A DNA stretch of 64,000 bases from Lolium rigidum (Eukaryota > Streptophyta > Magnoliopsida > Poales > Poaceae), in the NCBI RefSeq assembly GCF_022539505.1, contig NC_061512.1, positions 254,092,510 to 254,156,509 on the forward strand, in the 5' to 3' direction. The notes beneath the pieces are model-generated. The model saw only the letters and a list, made by a program, of their open reading frames with translations. It was not told where the DNA came from and ran no database searches. Below, one piece after another: positions 32,835 to 41,067 of this stretch. Every line of letters begins with the position of its first letter. Position 1 is the first letter of the stretch. Both the position numbers and the translations under genes were made by a program.

Positions 32835-34332
32835 CAAACATGCCCAAATATGCGTCTCGGATCCGTCGCGCGGACGATGCGTGGACGCGTTCCAAGTATA
32901 TGTTGTACTAGCTGAATGTCCGTGCGTTGCTACGGTTCCACATTAAATTTAACTCGCCTTGGAAGTTGATATAATATAGACTTGCTGAGCTTAGATATAT
33001 TAGTGAAAATCAGAGCTAAATTGTTGGAGGAAATTTTCCCTAGTTGATTACCAGTTACATATTTACATTTGTCGTACATAATAAATTATAAACAATGAAC
33101 CCTACTACAGTATTAAATATGCTCCTACCTTGCTACAGTTTATTTTTTTACTGCATACATTTTATTCTATGGAGAGTTTACCTTGTCAAAATCAGTTTTT
33201 TTGTTGATGGGTGAAATGTTATTAGCCGTGACGCCGTTACCATAATCACTGTGAGGACACTGGTTCAGATATCCACGTAGAAATATTTGATAGAGATAAT
33301 TGTAGTTCCATTTTCTGCTTTATTTTTCGAATTTGAATACAACTTGATAGGTAATGGCAGCAAATAGAGTTGTTCGTAACTAAACAGATTCACAGAGTGT
33401 GCTAATAACATAATATGTAAAACAAATAGATACATGTCTTTATATATTGAAACATGTGCTTGACCTAGCAAAATATCTTATGTCTAGCTAGTTGTTGAAT
33501 ACATAATAAATAACGTAGCAGGCCAGAGGCCACCATGTTTTGTTCCTCTTGCCCAGTAATCGTGTTCTCTCATTTGGCTTTCCTGCATCTTGCAAAGGTA
33601 CCTAAATCTAAGACGGTTAATGTGTTACTGAATAAACGGTTATAAACCCAAATACCCAATGAACAAATGAGAGCTGGCACAGATGCGTGTGCGTCTTAGA
33701 TTATCATGCTGAATGGATGAGGCAATTTTCATGCTGAATGGAGGAGGCGAGTTGGGAATCAAGAGAACCATAATGTTTAGGATGGAAGCGGCAGAAGAAC
33801 CGGTAGAACCAGACCCTTTTTGCGTCCAAAGGTGTACGTCCGCTGGATGCCACCATGTTGTCGGCTTCGCCTGCCGTCGTGCTGCCGGGATTAAGGCCGC
33901 GTTGCTGGAGTGCCTCGCCGCGTCGGCCGCTGCTGTGGGGTCGGTAGGAGGTGATGTGCTGACAGAAGGAACACCACGTCAACCTGCCCAGGAACAGTAG
34001 ATGTGTGGAATAGTTCAGGAGGAAAATCAAGAACTAATGTCTCTTCTCTCTTGTGGAGAAGTTTACTCCAATCTGATGAACCTGGGCAAGCTAGTACGAT
34101 TCCGTCAAGATGGAGTACCGCAAGGATGAGAAGGTCATAGAAATCAGAACATTCTTCATCAAGTCCAGTCGATGCACGAGCGGCCAACCACACTTCGTGC
34201 ATGCCTTCCTCTCAAAGCAACCCTGCTCTTACCAGCACGAAGATACACCGCCTCCTACCCAAGCGTGGACGCGACGGCCTCCCAGGATGAATCTTTCGGC
34301 AGATTTCTTTGGGCCTGGCCCACTTGGCCCGT
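32835..34332. other. flank between LARD and MULE, probable short transposon
   Basis: At 32908-32937 lies TACTAGCTGAATGTCCGTGC plus GTTGCTACGG, a dispersed-repeat terminus also seen near 3474 and 62142. The sequence to the right of the MULE (39810-39871, ending GGAATTTAATAGTAGAGATA) looks like the opposite end of such repeats, so the MULE may have landed inside one. Frames at 33713-34000 (+) and 33891-34202 (-) overlap each other and match no family I know. I call no gene. Confidence 0.35.
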
Positions 34333-34341
34333 TCGGTAGAG
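34333..34341. repeat. target-site duplication of the MULE, left copy
   Basis: TCGGTAGAG, identical to 39801-39809. Nine bases is the standard duplication length for Mutator-like elements. Confidence 0.95.
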
Positions 34342-34870
34342 GGCGATTTACACAAAAATAACCCAAAAGTGGAAGAAAAGCACAGACTAACCCTCCGGCG
34401 AAACTATTTCACCAATCTAACCTTTTTGTGTGGCGCTCCTCTCAAGGGCGCCACACATGCCCATGTGGCGCCCCTGGCGCTGGCGCCACACACCCATCCT
34501 ACGTGGCCCGTCGACGCTGAGCTGGTGACCCCGATCCGACGTGGCAGCACGAGTGGCGCCGCTCCGGCCGGCGCCACACTTTGAAAGTGTGGCGCCCCTG
34601 GGAAGGGCGCCACACATTGACTTAAGTTTGGGCGCCGCGCACGCCCAGCCCGACCCTCTTCTTTCTTTCTTCCTCTGTTCCTCTTCTCTCCTCCAAAGGC
34701 GCCCGGTTTTCTCTCTCCCCCTCTCTCCACCCCACCAAATCAACCACCAAATCGTCAGATCTGTCCGTGGAGATCGTTCCCAACTCGTTGCTTGAGGTAA
34801 TCTCCTCCGTTTCCCCTCTTTTCATCCATTGATTTTGTGTATTTGCTCCAATCTATATGTGAAACCCTAG
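34342..34870 (+). repeat. left terminal inverted repeat of the MULE with four GGCGCC hairpins
   Basis: Pairs with 39325-39800. It contains four short palindromic units of the form TGTGGCGC...GGCGCCACA (starting about 34431, 34464, 34551 and 34581). After about 34630 it is C/T-rich, followed by GGTAATCTCCTCC, a plausible 5' splice donor in the leader of the transposase transcript. Confidence 0.9.
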
Positions 34871-35032
34871 ATGTGGATTTGGTTGATTTGAGGGTGGAGA
34901 TGGATTTGGTTGGATGTTAGGGTTGTTGAAGTAGAAGAAATGGTAGTGTGCTAGTTTGTATGGGTAGATTATGTTGATTATGGTATCTAATGAACACATG
35001 TGTGTATGTGTTGTTCCCATTATGCTAGGGGG

Positions 35033-37216
35033 ATGGAAAGAATTGTTCATGTTCATCATGTGGACAAGGATGCTTACTTGAAGGGAAACATAGAGCCGGA
35101 CCCGGAAGAGGTTGACTTGGTGTTTGACGTTAGCCCTAGCTTTGCGGAGGTGGTAGCACAAGTTAGGGTTGAGTTGAATTGGAATGAGCCAAATGATGGT
35201 ATTGAGCTAGAGGGAAGGCATAATGTGGGGTTTGGAATGCACACCCGTTGGAAGATAATGCGTATCAACTCCGAGCAACGTTGGTCCATTTACAAGGAGA
35301 CGGTGGCCGGGTCACAAGATAAGGCTTTGGAGTTGTTTGCAACCAAGACGGTTGAGGCTCGTATCGAGCTTCACCTTAACCGGCCCTCCTCCCCCGTTCG
35401 AGAGAGGACTCCTCCACCCATGAGCCAAGAAGAGGCCACCCAATCTCCCATTGTCCAATCTCCCATTGCCCAACAACCTCCGTTGGATAATGAGTATGAT
35501 GAGCACGAAGATGGTGATGATTGTTTCGAGATGAATGGCAACAATGTGGGTGATTTGGATAAATATTGGACGCAAGAGGAGATGGACCACTCCATTCCTT
35601 ATTCCCGATGCTATGCGTCGGACTCGGATGATGATGGACCCGAAGAGGAGGTTGACGAGGATGGCTTCACCGCTAAGGAAGCCGAAAGAGCCGAGATCTT
35701 CAAGAAGGTAACCGGACGGGATATCCGGGTACCATTGTTCCGTGATGTTAGTCTTGCGGATGGAGCCGTGGTTGATGGTGGTAAAAGTTTACTTCTTGGA
35801 GCTAGGCCACTATCCAAGAGAGATGTGGAAGCTACGACGTCTATGATCTCTAAAGGGCTCACGTTTGATACCTTCTTGGAATTGAAGATATGGTTGAAGG
35901 AGTTCTCCATTAAGCATCATCGCCCTTACATCGTTGTTCACTCGGACTTGAAGAAGCGGTACACGCTAAAATGTGTGGATAAAAGGTGCCCATGGGTTGT
36001 CCGTGCACGACCTTTCAAAAAGGGCCCTCTTGGCACATAACAAGTTGTGTAGCCACTCACATGTGCCGGGGACCGAAGCTTGATGGCAAGGATGCACAGC
36101 CGGACCACCGTCAACTCACATCCGAGTTCATTGCATACAAGCTCTCGGCGGAGATATCATCACTTCCTATCATGAGCATTAGGTCCGTGCAAGATACGGT
36201 CAAATCCCGGTTTGCCTACGACGTCAAGTACGGGAAGGCATGGAAGGCCAAACAAGCCGCATTCAAGATGTTGTATGGTGATTGGGAGGAAGCATACAAC
36301 CGTATCCCTAGGTTGTTGTTAGCGATGGCCGCAACTAACCCGGGCATGGTGCATGTGGTCGAGCCTTCCGCAACCAAAATGACATTGCATGATGGTAAAA
36401 GAGTGAGGGTATTTCACCGTGCATTTTGGTCATTCCAGCAATGCACGAGGGCATTCGAACATTGTAGGCCCGTCATAGCCGTGGATGGTACCTTCTTGAC
36501 CGGTCAATACAAGGGCACACTATTGGTGGCAATAGCAAGTGATGCAAGCAACCGTTTAGTACCATTGGCTTTTGCATTGGTAGAGATTGAGAACAATGAT
36601 AACCGGCAATGGTTTTTCCATATATTGAGGACGAGGGTCATACCACCCTCAAAGGAAGTGTGTGTCATCTCCGATCGTCATCAAGGAATTCTCAATGCGG
36701 TGGAGGTTACAATTCCCGGGCATGCTCCCTTGCATCACCGATGGTGCATGAGGCATTTTTGTGCGAACTTCTACCGGGCATGCAAGAGCAAAGAGTTGTC
36801 TGACCTTCTTCAAGATTGTTGCCTCGCTTATTCGGAGCGCCGCTTCGCAAACCTATACAACGGCTTGCTGAAGCACAAAGACCTCAACGCGGGTGGTCAA
36901 GAGTTTCTTCATAGACACCTCGTATTTAACTCAAAGTGGGCAAGAGCTTATGATGAGGATGGGAGGAGATATGGCCAAATGACAAGCAACATGGCCAAAC
37001 GCGTCAACCTCCTCCAAGCCAAACGCGTCAACCTCCTCCAAGCCAAACGCGTCAACCTCCTCCAAGCACACAAGCCGAACGGCAACAAGCTCCTACGCAA
37101 CAAGGTCCAAGGCAACAAGCCTCAAGGCATCAACCACAATGGCGACAAGCTCCAAGGCAACAAAGGATTCACGTAGGGCTTAGTAGAGGTGGCCGTCGCA
37201 GTGCTAGTATGCTACG
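35033..37216 (+). pseudogene. MuDR-type transposase gene, frameshifted and shortened
   Basis: It starts with ATG at 35033, after an intron-like ...TATGCTAG. The N-terminal half carries an acidic linker (DSDDDGPEEEVDEDG) and the MuDR DNA-binding region (LKIWLKEFSIKHHRPYIVVH, LKCVDKRCPWVVRARPF). A one-base loss at about 36030 ends the frame; the next frame resumes HITSCVATHMCRGP and carries the MULE transposase domain with AVDGTFLTGQYKG and VISDRHQGI (the two catalytic Asp) and HRWCMRHFCANFY. After MTSNMA the normal C-terminal part, including the third acidic region and SWIM zinc finger, is missing. It is replaced by three 24-base tandem repeats (36994-37065) and a Gln/Pro-rich tail in a further frame that ends RRSASMLRYLAGPYP. 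It is a deletion derivative without activity. Confidence 0.9.
36994..37065 (+). repeat. three tandem 24-bp repeats in the transposase gene
   Basis: Perfect units at 36994-37017, 37018-37041 and 37042-37065, each reading AKRVNLLQ in the transposase frame or QTRQPPPS in the tail frame. They mark the place where the rest of the transposase was deleted. Confidence 0.95.
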
Positions 37217-37324
37217 ATACCTAGCGGGGCCTTATCCGTATGTGTCTCGAAGTTACTACTTGCATTGTACTTTCTATTTTCATATTCCATGACTAACTTT
37301 GGTTTTTCAATTTGGTTTACAGGT
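37217..37324 (+). other. probable intron between transposase tail and coiled-coil ORF
   Basis: CC/GTATGTG at 37216-37217 and a pyrimidine-rich ...TTTGGTTTACAG/GT near 37312-37322 form a good donor and acceptor. Splicing would join the transposase tail (GPYP) to a short frame that stops 15 codons later. The coiled-coil frame from ATG 37325 is then read separately or by alternative splicing. Confidence 0.45.
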
Positions 37325-37828
37325 ATGGCAAGTCAACCCACCAAGGGGAAGGGAGCATGGGAGGGCAATGAGAAGGAGGAGTCCGTTTGGGAGGAGGCGG
37401 TAAGGACGGTGCGGAAGAAGGAGAAGGAAGCACTAGAGAGGAAGAAGAAGGAGGAGGAAGACAAGAAGATGGCAGAGAGTGCCCGTACGCAAAAACAGTA
37501 TGAGGAATACATATTGTTCCACAAGAGGAGGAATGCCAAGCTGAAGGCCGAACGGGACCGCGAGGCACGGATAAAATTCCTGAGGAGCTGCCAACTTGAG
37601 CAAATTGCGAGGGAGAGGGCCAATAGGATGCACCTAGAGGAGGTGGCTAGGGAGGCTGAACGCATCAAGGAGGAGAGAGCTCAAGCGGAAGCTGCAAAGA
37701 CGGAGGAGCGCCACCACTTCTTCGATTCGGTCGTTCGGTTGGCTCGTGACTTAAGGGAGAAGGAAGAATTGGCTGAAGAAGCTAAGAAGAAGAAGGCAAG
37801 GGGGAGGGAGCCTTTGCGACGCAGGTGA
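37325..37828 (+). CDS. Glu/Lys-rich coiled-coil protein encoded in the MULE
   Basis: A clean frame of 167 codons from ATG 37325 (MASQPTKGKGAW...). Nearly the whole length is charged helix (KKEKEALERKKKEEEDKKMAE, RANRMHLEEVAREAERIKEE) with heptad spacing typical of a long coiled coil. It ends in a basic tail (KKKKARGREPLRRR). I know of no enzymatic motif. It lies downstream of the transposase on the same strand and may be the element's second protein or a captured host exon. It has no frameshift, unlike the transposase. Confidence 0.6.
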   Translation: MASQPTKGKGAWEGNEKEESVWEEAVRTVRKKEKEALERKKKEEEDKKMAESARTQKQYEEYILFHKRRNAKLKAERDREARIKFLRSCQLEQIARERANRMHLEEVAREAERIKEERAQAEAAKTEERHHFFDSVVRLARDLREKEELAEEAKKKKARGREPLRRR

Positions 37829-37846
37829 TGTCCCTTTGGCTATGTT

Positions 37847-37963
37847 CTTGTTGTCGAACCTTTATGTTGTCCGAACCTTGATCTTCTCGAACCTTCGTGT
37901 CGTTGAACCTTATTGTAATTGAAACCTTGATGTCGTCGAACCTTATTTGTCATTTGAACCATT
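37847..37963 (+). repeat. degenerate GTCGAACCTT repeats
   Basis: About six copies of a GTYGAACCTT-like word at 17-25 base spacing follow the stop codon of the coiled-coil ORF, in the probable 3' untranslated region. Confidence 0.6.
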
Positions 37964-38017
37964 ATGCTTGTGTCAATGTGTGGTACATATTCGGTGCAAT
38001 GTTCTTGTTGTCAAAAC

Positions 38018-38601
38018 TGTTGGAATATGGTAGGATTTTTCATGGTTTTAACACAAGTCAATGTGTGGCGCCCTTCCCCTGGCGCCACACATGCAAGTGT
38101 GGCGCCCGTGGCATCGGCGCCACACGTGCCAACTTATATGAACTATTGGGTCGAAAACATCCAGGGGCTCCGGACGATAAGTCCTTAGCCGTTTTGGCGA
38201 CCCTCTTTATGTGGCGCCCTTCTCCCTGGCGCCACATGTGCTTGTGTGGCGCCCGTGGCATCGGCGCCACACATGCCAACTTATATGAACTATTGGATCC
38301 AAAACATACTGTAAGACAAATCGTCTGGGACTTAGCCGTTTTGGCGACCCTCTTTGTGTGGCGCCCGTGGCATCGGCGCCACACATGCTTCGTGGCGCCG
38401 TGCCACGGCGCCACACAAAGAGGGTCGCCAAAACGGCTAAGTCCCGACGATTTGTCTTACAGTATGTTTTGTGCAATTAGACATGCATCCGTAGGCGCCG
38501 ATGCCACGGGCGCCACACTGTGCAATGTGGCGCCAGTGGGAAGGGCGCCACTCATTGACATGTGTTAAAACAATGGAAAATCCTATCATATTCCAACAAA
38601 A
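38018..38601. repeat. central fold-back array of GGCGCC hairpins in the MULE
   Basis: The outer arms pair: TGTTGGAATATGGTAGGATT near 38019 against its complement near 38583-38601, then TTTTAACACA..GTCAATG on both sides. The inner arms pair almost perfectly (about 38299-38362 with 38407-38472, including AAAACGGCTAAGTCCC and its complement). Eight units of TGTGGCGCC...GGCGCCACA lie in it, and a direct repeat of about 147 bp (38060-38206, 38207-38354) makes up the left arm. The whole can form one long imperfect hairpin. Frames read through it are artefacts of the palindromes. Confidence 0.85.
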
Positions 38602-38779
38602 CTGCCATCATGTCAAAAGCTATATCATACACACATCATATCAACAGCCATTTCGTACACACATCATCGACATAACATCATCATACCTAACATCGTAGCA
38701 CATAGTTTCATACAATTTAAGATAGAATTCAAACAACACGAAGCAACGAAGATAGAGTTGACAACACTCGACGTTCTAA

Positions 38780-39103
38780 CTATCGGTGTCGGCAGAAGTT
38801 GCAGCTAGCCTCCCGTAGCTGCAAGTGCGCCGGCTCGACGCCGTCGACGAACTCGGCGAACTTGTCCGGTAGCCGCTTGATGCCGAGTGGGTCGTCGTCG
38901 ATGCGGAGGAGGAACTCGAAGCAGCGTTCGTCATGCGAAGACGAGGAGGATGCGGGTGACGGTGATCGTGGGGCCCTTGCTGCTCCACCGCGGCGGCCCC
39001 TTCCCCGGCCCGGGGCGCCCGGGACCGCGGCGGCCGCCCCTTCCCCGTCCACCGGCACCGGCCATCCTACATGTTTACGTTTTTGAACCATATTACGATC
39101 CAT
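38780..39103 (-). CDS. convergent MULE ORF, unrecognised
   Basis: 107 codons on the - strand, starting with ATG at 39103, close inside the right terminal repeat. It has an N-terminal basic/Gly-rich stretch (GAPGRGRGRRGG), a Ser-rich linker, then a conserved-looking domain (FEFLLRIDDDPLGIKRLPDKF...VEPAHLQLREASCNFC). I recall similar grass proteins next to MULEs but know no function. Its position, transcribed from the right terminus towards the transposase gene, matches the convergent mudrA/mudrB layout of maize MuDR. I infer no homology to mudrB. Confidence 0.55.
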   Translation of the reverse strand: MDRNMVQKRKHVGWPVPVDGEGAAAAVPGAPGRGRGRRGGAARAPRSPSPASSSSSHDERCFEFLLRIDDDPLGIKRLPDKFAEFVDGVEPAHLQLREASCNFCRHR

Positions 39104-39324
39104 TCAACTAACAAATATGAGTAACTCCATCACAAATACTAGGCATACATGTGGGTTCATACACATACATACACATACATACATAGAGTTCATACACATA
39201 CATGTGAAATTTCATATGTAGATTTCTACACATCTATGGTTCAAACACATGCATACATGAGGCTACCATCTCCAACACAAACAATACAATATAGAGTGCA
39301 CAAAAGAAAAAAAACATGTCTAGG

Positions 39325-39800
39325 GTTCATGTCCAAATCTAGCCCGATCTATGAAATTAGTGGATGAATGGAGAAGATTTGAAGGAGATTACCTTGACAA
39401 ATGGATGGGGAACGATCTCCACGGACAGATCTGACGATTTGGTGGTGGATTTGATGGGGGGAGAGGGAGGAGAGAGAGAACCGGGTTGGGGAGGAGGAAG
39501 AGAAGAAGAGAAAGAAAGAAGAAGGGTCGGGCTGGGCGCGCGCGGCGCCCAAACTTAAGTCAATGTGTGGCGCCCTTCCCAGGGGCCACTCGTGCTGCCA
39601 CGTCGGATCGGGGTCACCAGCTCAGCGTCGACGGGCCACGTCGGATGGGTGTGTGGCGCCAGAGCTAGGGGCGCCACATGGGCATGTGTGGCGCCCTTGA
39701 GAGGGGCGCCACACAAAAGGGTTAGATTGGTGAAATAGTTTCGCCGGAGGGTCAGTCTGTGCTTTTCTTCCACTTTTGGGTTATTTTTGTGTAAATCGCC
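39325..39800 (-). repeat. right terminal inverted repeat of the MULE
   Basis: Reverse complement of 34342-34870, with small differences and one deletion of about 39 bases at 39590. It carries three TGTGGCGCC hairpin units (about 39563, 39649 and 39684), the first damaged by the deletion. Confidence 0.9.
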
Positions 39801-39809
39801 TCGGTAGAG
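39801..39809. repeat. target-site duplication of the MULE, right copy
   Basis: TCGGTAGAG, identical to 34333-34341. Confidence 0.95.
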
Positions 39810-39912
39810 TCGCTCAATGGTGCGACGCACACGTATGAACAGACGGATTGGAATTTAATAGTAGAGATATACTAACACTACTAGGCCCATTGCGTTGGTT
39901 GGTTCCCAGGCT

Positions 39913-40012
39913 NNNNNNNNNNNNNNNNNNNNNNNNNNNNNNNNNNNNNNNNNNNNNNNNNNNNNNNNNNNNNNNNNNNNNNNNNNNNNNNNNNNNNNNN
40001 NNNNNNNNNNNN
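39913..40012. other. assembly gap (100 N)
   Basis: Exactly 100 N in the sequence between the MULE and SMC6. What it hides is unknown. Frames drawn across it have no meaning. Confidence 0.99.
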
Positions 40013-40206
40013 CCATTGATGCACATATTCACATGTCCATTATCACCAAATGGACGGCAAGCTTCAAGCATGTGATCCACTTGAGATGCTCATCTTGAAC
40101 TTGCCCAACTCAATCCTTGTATCTTCTCATACTCACATAAGATAGAGCATGGCTAATATTGAGTTCCACATAAGAACTCCATCTTCATTTCTTCTTCTTG
40201 ATCATA

Positions 40207-40665
40207 TCACATATGTATCTTCATAACCGATGATCTTGATGCCAATACACAAGGTATACCTTTATCTTCATGGCATCCATACTTGAATCCAACACATGGA
40301 ATACAAGTAGTACCTATGGAATATTCCTTCATATAAACACAATGCTTACAGGCGCCCTCTTGGAACACGGAAGTCGGCGACGGCGAGTACAGCGAAGGGG
40401 AGAAGGACGACGGGGAACTGGTTGTACCTTGCGTCGGCCATTGGCCGGGGAACACGCTGCCGCCGCTCAGGGCCATGCTGATCATCCTCGCTTGTTCGTC
40501 CTGGGCCGCCGCCGCCCTCTTGACGGCGGCTCTTTTCACCCTCTCCGCTCTGGCGCTTGTTTCCACCTCGCGCCGTTTCTCGTCCGCCACCCACTCGGCG
40601 TTCGACATGCCCGGCGGCTTCGTCTTCTTCGCCCGCATCTTCCTCGCCGGCGCCTTCGGCGGCAT
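40207..40665 (-). CDS. short basic protein, possible transposon-associated gene fragment
   Basis: 152 codons on the - strand. The N terminus is basic and Ala/Arg/Lys-rich (PPKAPARKMRAKKTKPPGMS, then NAEWVADEKRREVE), then comes a charged helix, a Pro/Ser stretch (SSPSSFSPSLYSPSPTS) and a Cys-containing tail that looks like read-through of non-coding DNA. In my memory the N-terminal pattern is common in Triticeae proteins related to NAM-associated domains and to PIF/Harbinger second ORFs. It is probably a truncated copy, with the true end soon after 40370. It is divergent from SMC6, with start codons about 400 bases apart. Confidence 0.4.
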   Translation of the reverse strand: MPPKAPARKMRAKKTKPPGMSNAEWVADEKRREVETSARAERVKRAAVKRAAAAQDEQARMISMALSGGSVFPGQWPTQGTTSSPSSFSPSLYSPSPTSVFQEGACKHCVYMKEYSIGTTCIPCVGFKYGCHEDKGIPCVLASRSSVMKIHM

Positions 40666-40830
40666 TGTGTTGAAGATGCTCTAATACTCCCCAACCAAAC
40701 ACGTTTTTTTTTTGAACGACCCAACCAAACACGCTTTGTAAATCTACACGCAGTGAAAGTGTGAAACAAACAACTTCTTTTGCTTCCGCTCCCTCAAAAA
40801 AAAGTTCTTTTGCTTCGGCGGAGCGATTAT

Positions 40831-40853
40831 TGGGCCGAAACTTACCGTGGGCC
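40831..40853 (+). promoter_or_regulatory. two TGGGCC (site II-like) motifs upstream of SMC6
   Basis: TGGGCC at 40831-40836 and 40848-40853. Such motifs are bound by TCP factors in promoters of genes active in dividing plant cells. They lie about 215-240 bases before the SMC6 start codon. Activity is inferred. Confidence 0.4.
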
Positions 40854-40926
40854 GTGGGCGCGGCATATAGCAGTGTCCCGACTCCCGACCCACGCTGGCC
40901 CGCCCCACACCCCGCACATTCCGCAG

Positions 40927-40949
40927 TTTTGGCGGGCTTTCTCCCGCCC
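40927..40949. promoter_or_regulatory. E2F-like double site upstream of SMC6
   Basis: TTTTGGCGGG at 40927-40936 and, on the other strand, GGCGGGAG (CTCCCGCC at about 40941-40948) form two close, oppositely oriented E2F-type sites about 120-140 bases before the start codon. E2F sites drive S-phase expression in plants, which would suit a DNA-repair/replication ATPase. Binding is not shown. Confidence 0.45.
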
Positions 40950-41067
40950 ACGGAACCGCCCACCACACCAAAACCCCATAAAAATCTGCCCACAAAAAAA
41001 AAACCCCCCAAACCCCTCATCAGAACCATCCCCAAATCCTCCATCCTCGGAACCGCCGGCGACGGCG

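Larger units (their letters stand above)
34342..39800 (+). mobile_element. complete Mutator-like element (MULE), 5,459 bp
   Basis: Bounded by the perfect 9-bp duplication TCGGTAGAG. The ends are inverted: GGCGATTTACACAAAAATAA at 34342 matches the reverse complement of the sequence ending at 39800. Terminal inverted repeats are about 0.5 kb (34342 to about 34870, and about 39325 to 39800). The right one lacks about 39 bases relative to the left. Inside are a MuDR-type transposase gene (+), a coiled-coil ORF (+), a large fold-back array and a convergent ORF (-). The intact duplication and the modest divergence of the termini suggest a fairly recent insertion, although the transposase is broken. 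Confidence 0.95.

Noticed and set aside
38058..38476. Protein-coding frames across the MULE hairpin array
   Set aside because: Open on both strands because the array is palindromic. The repeated WRP/GAT peptides have no protein character beyond the repeat.
39814..40098. Frames crossing 39913-40012
   Set aside because: They consist largely of N from the assembly gap.
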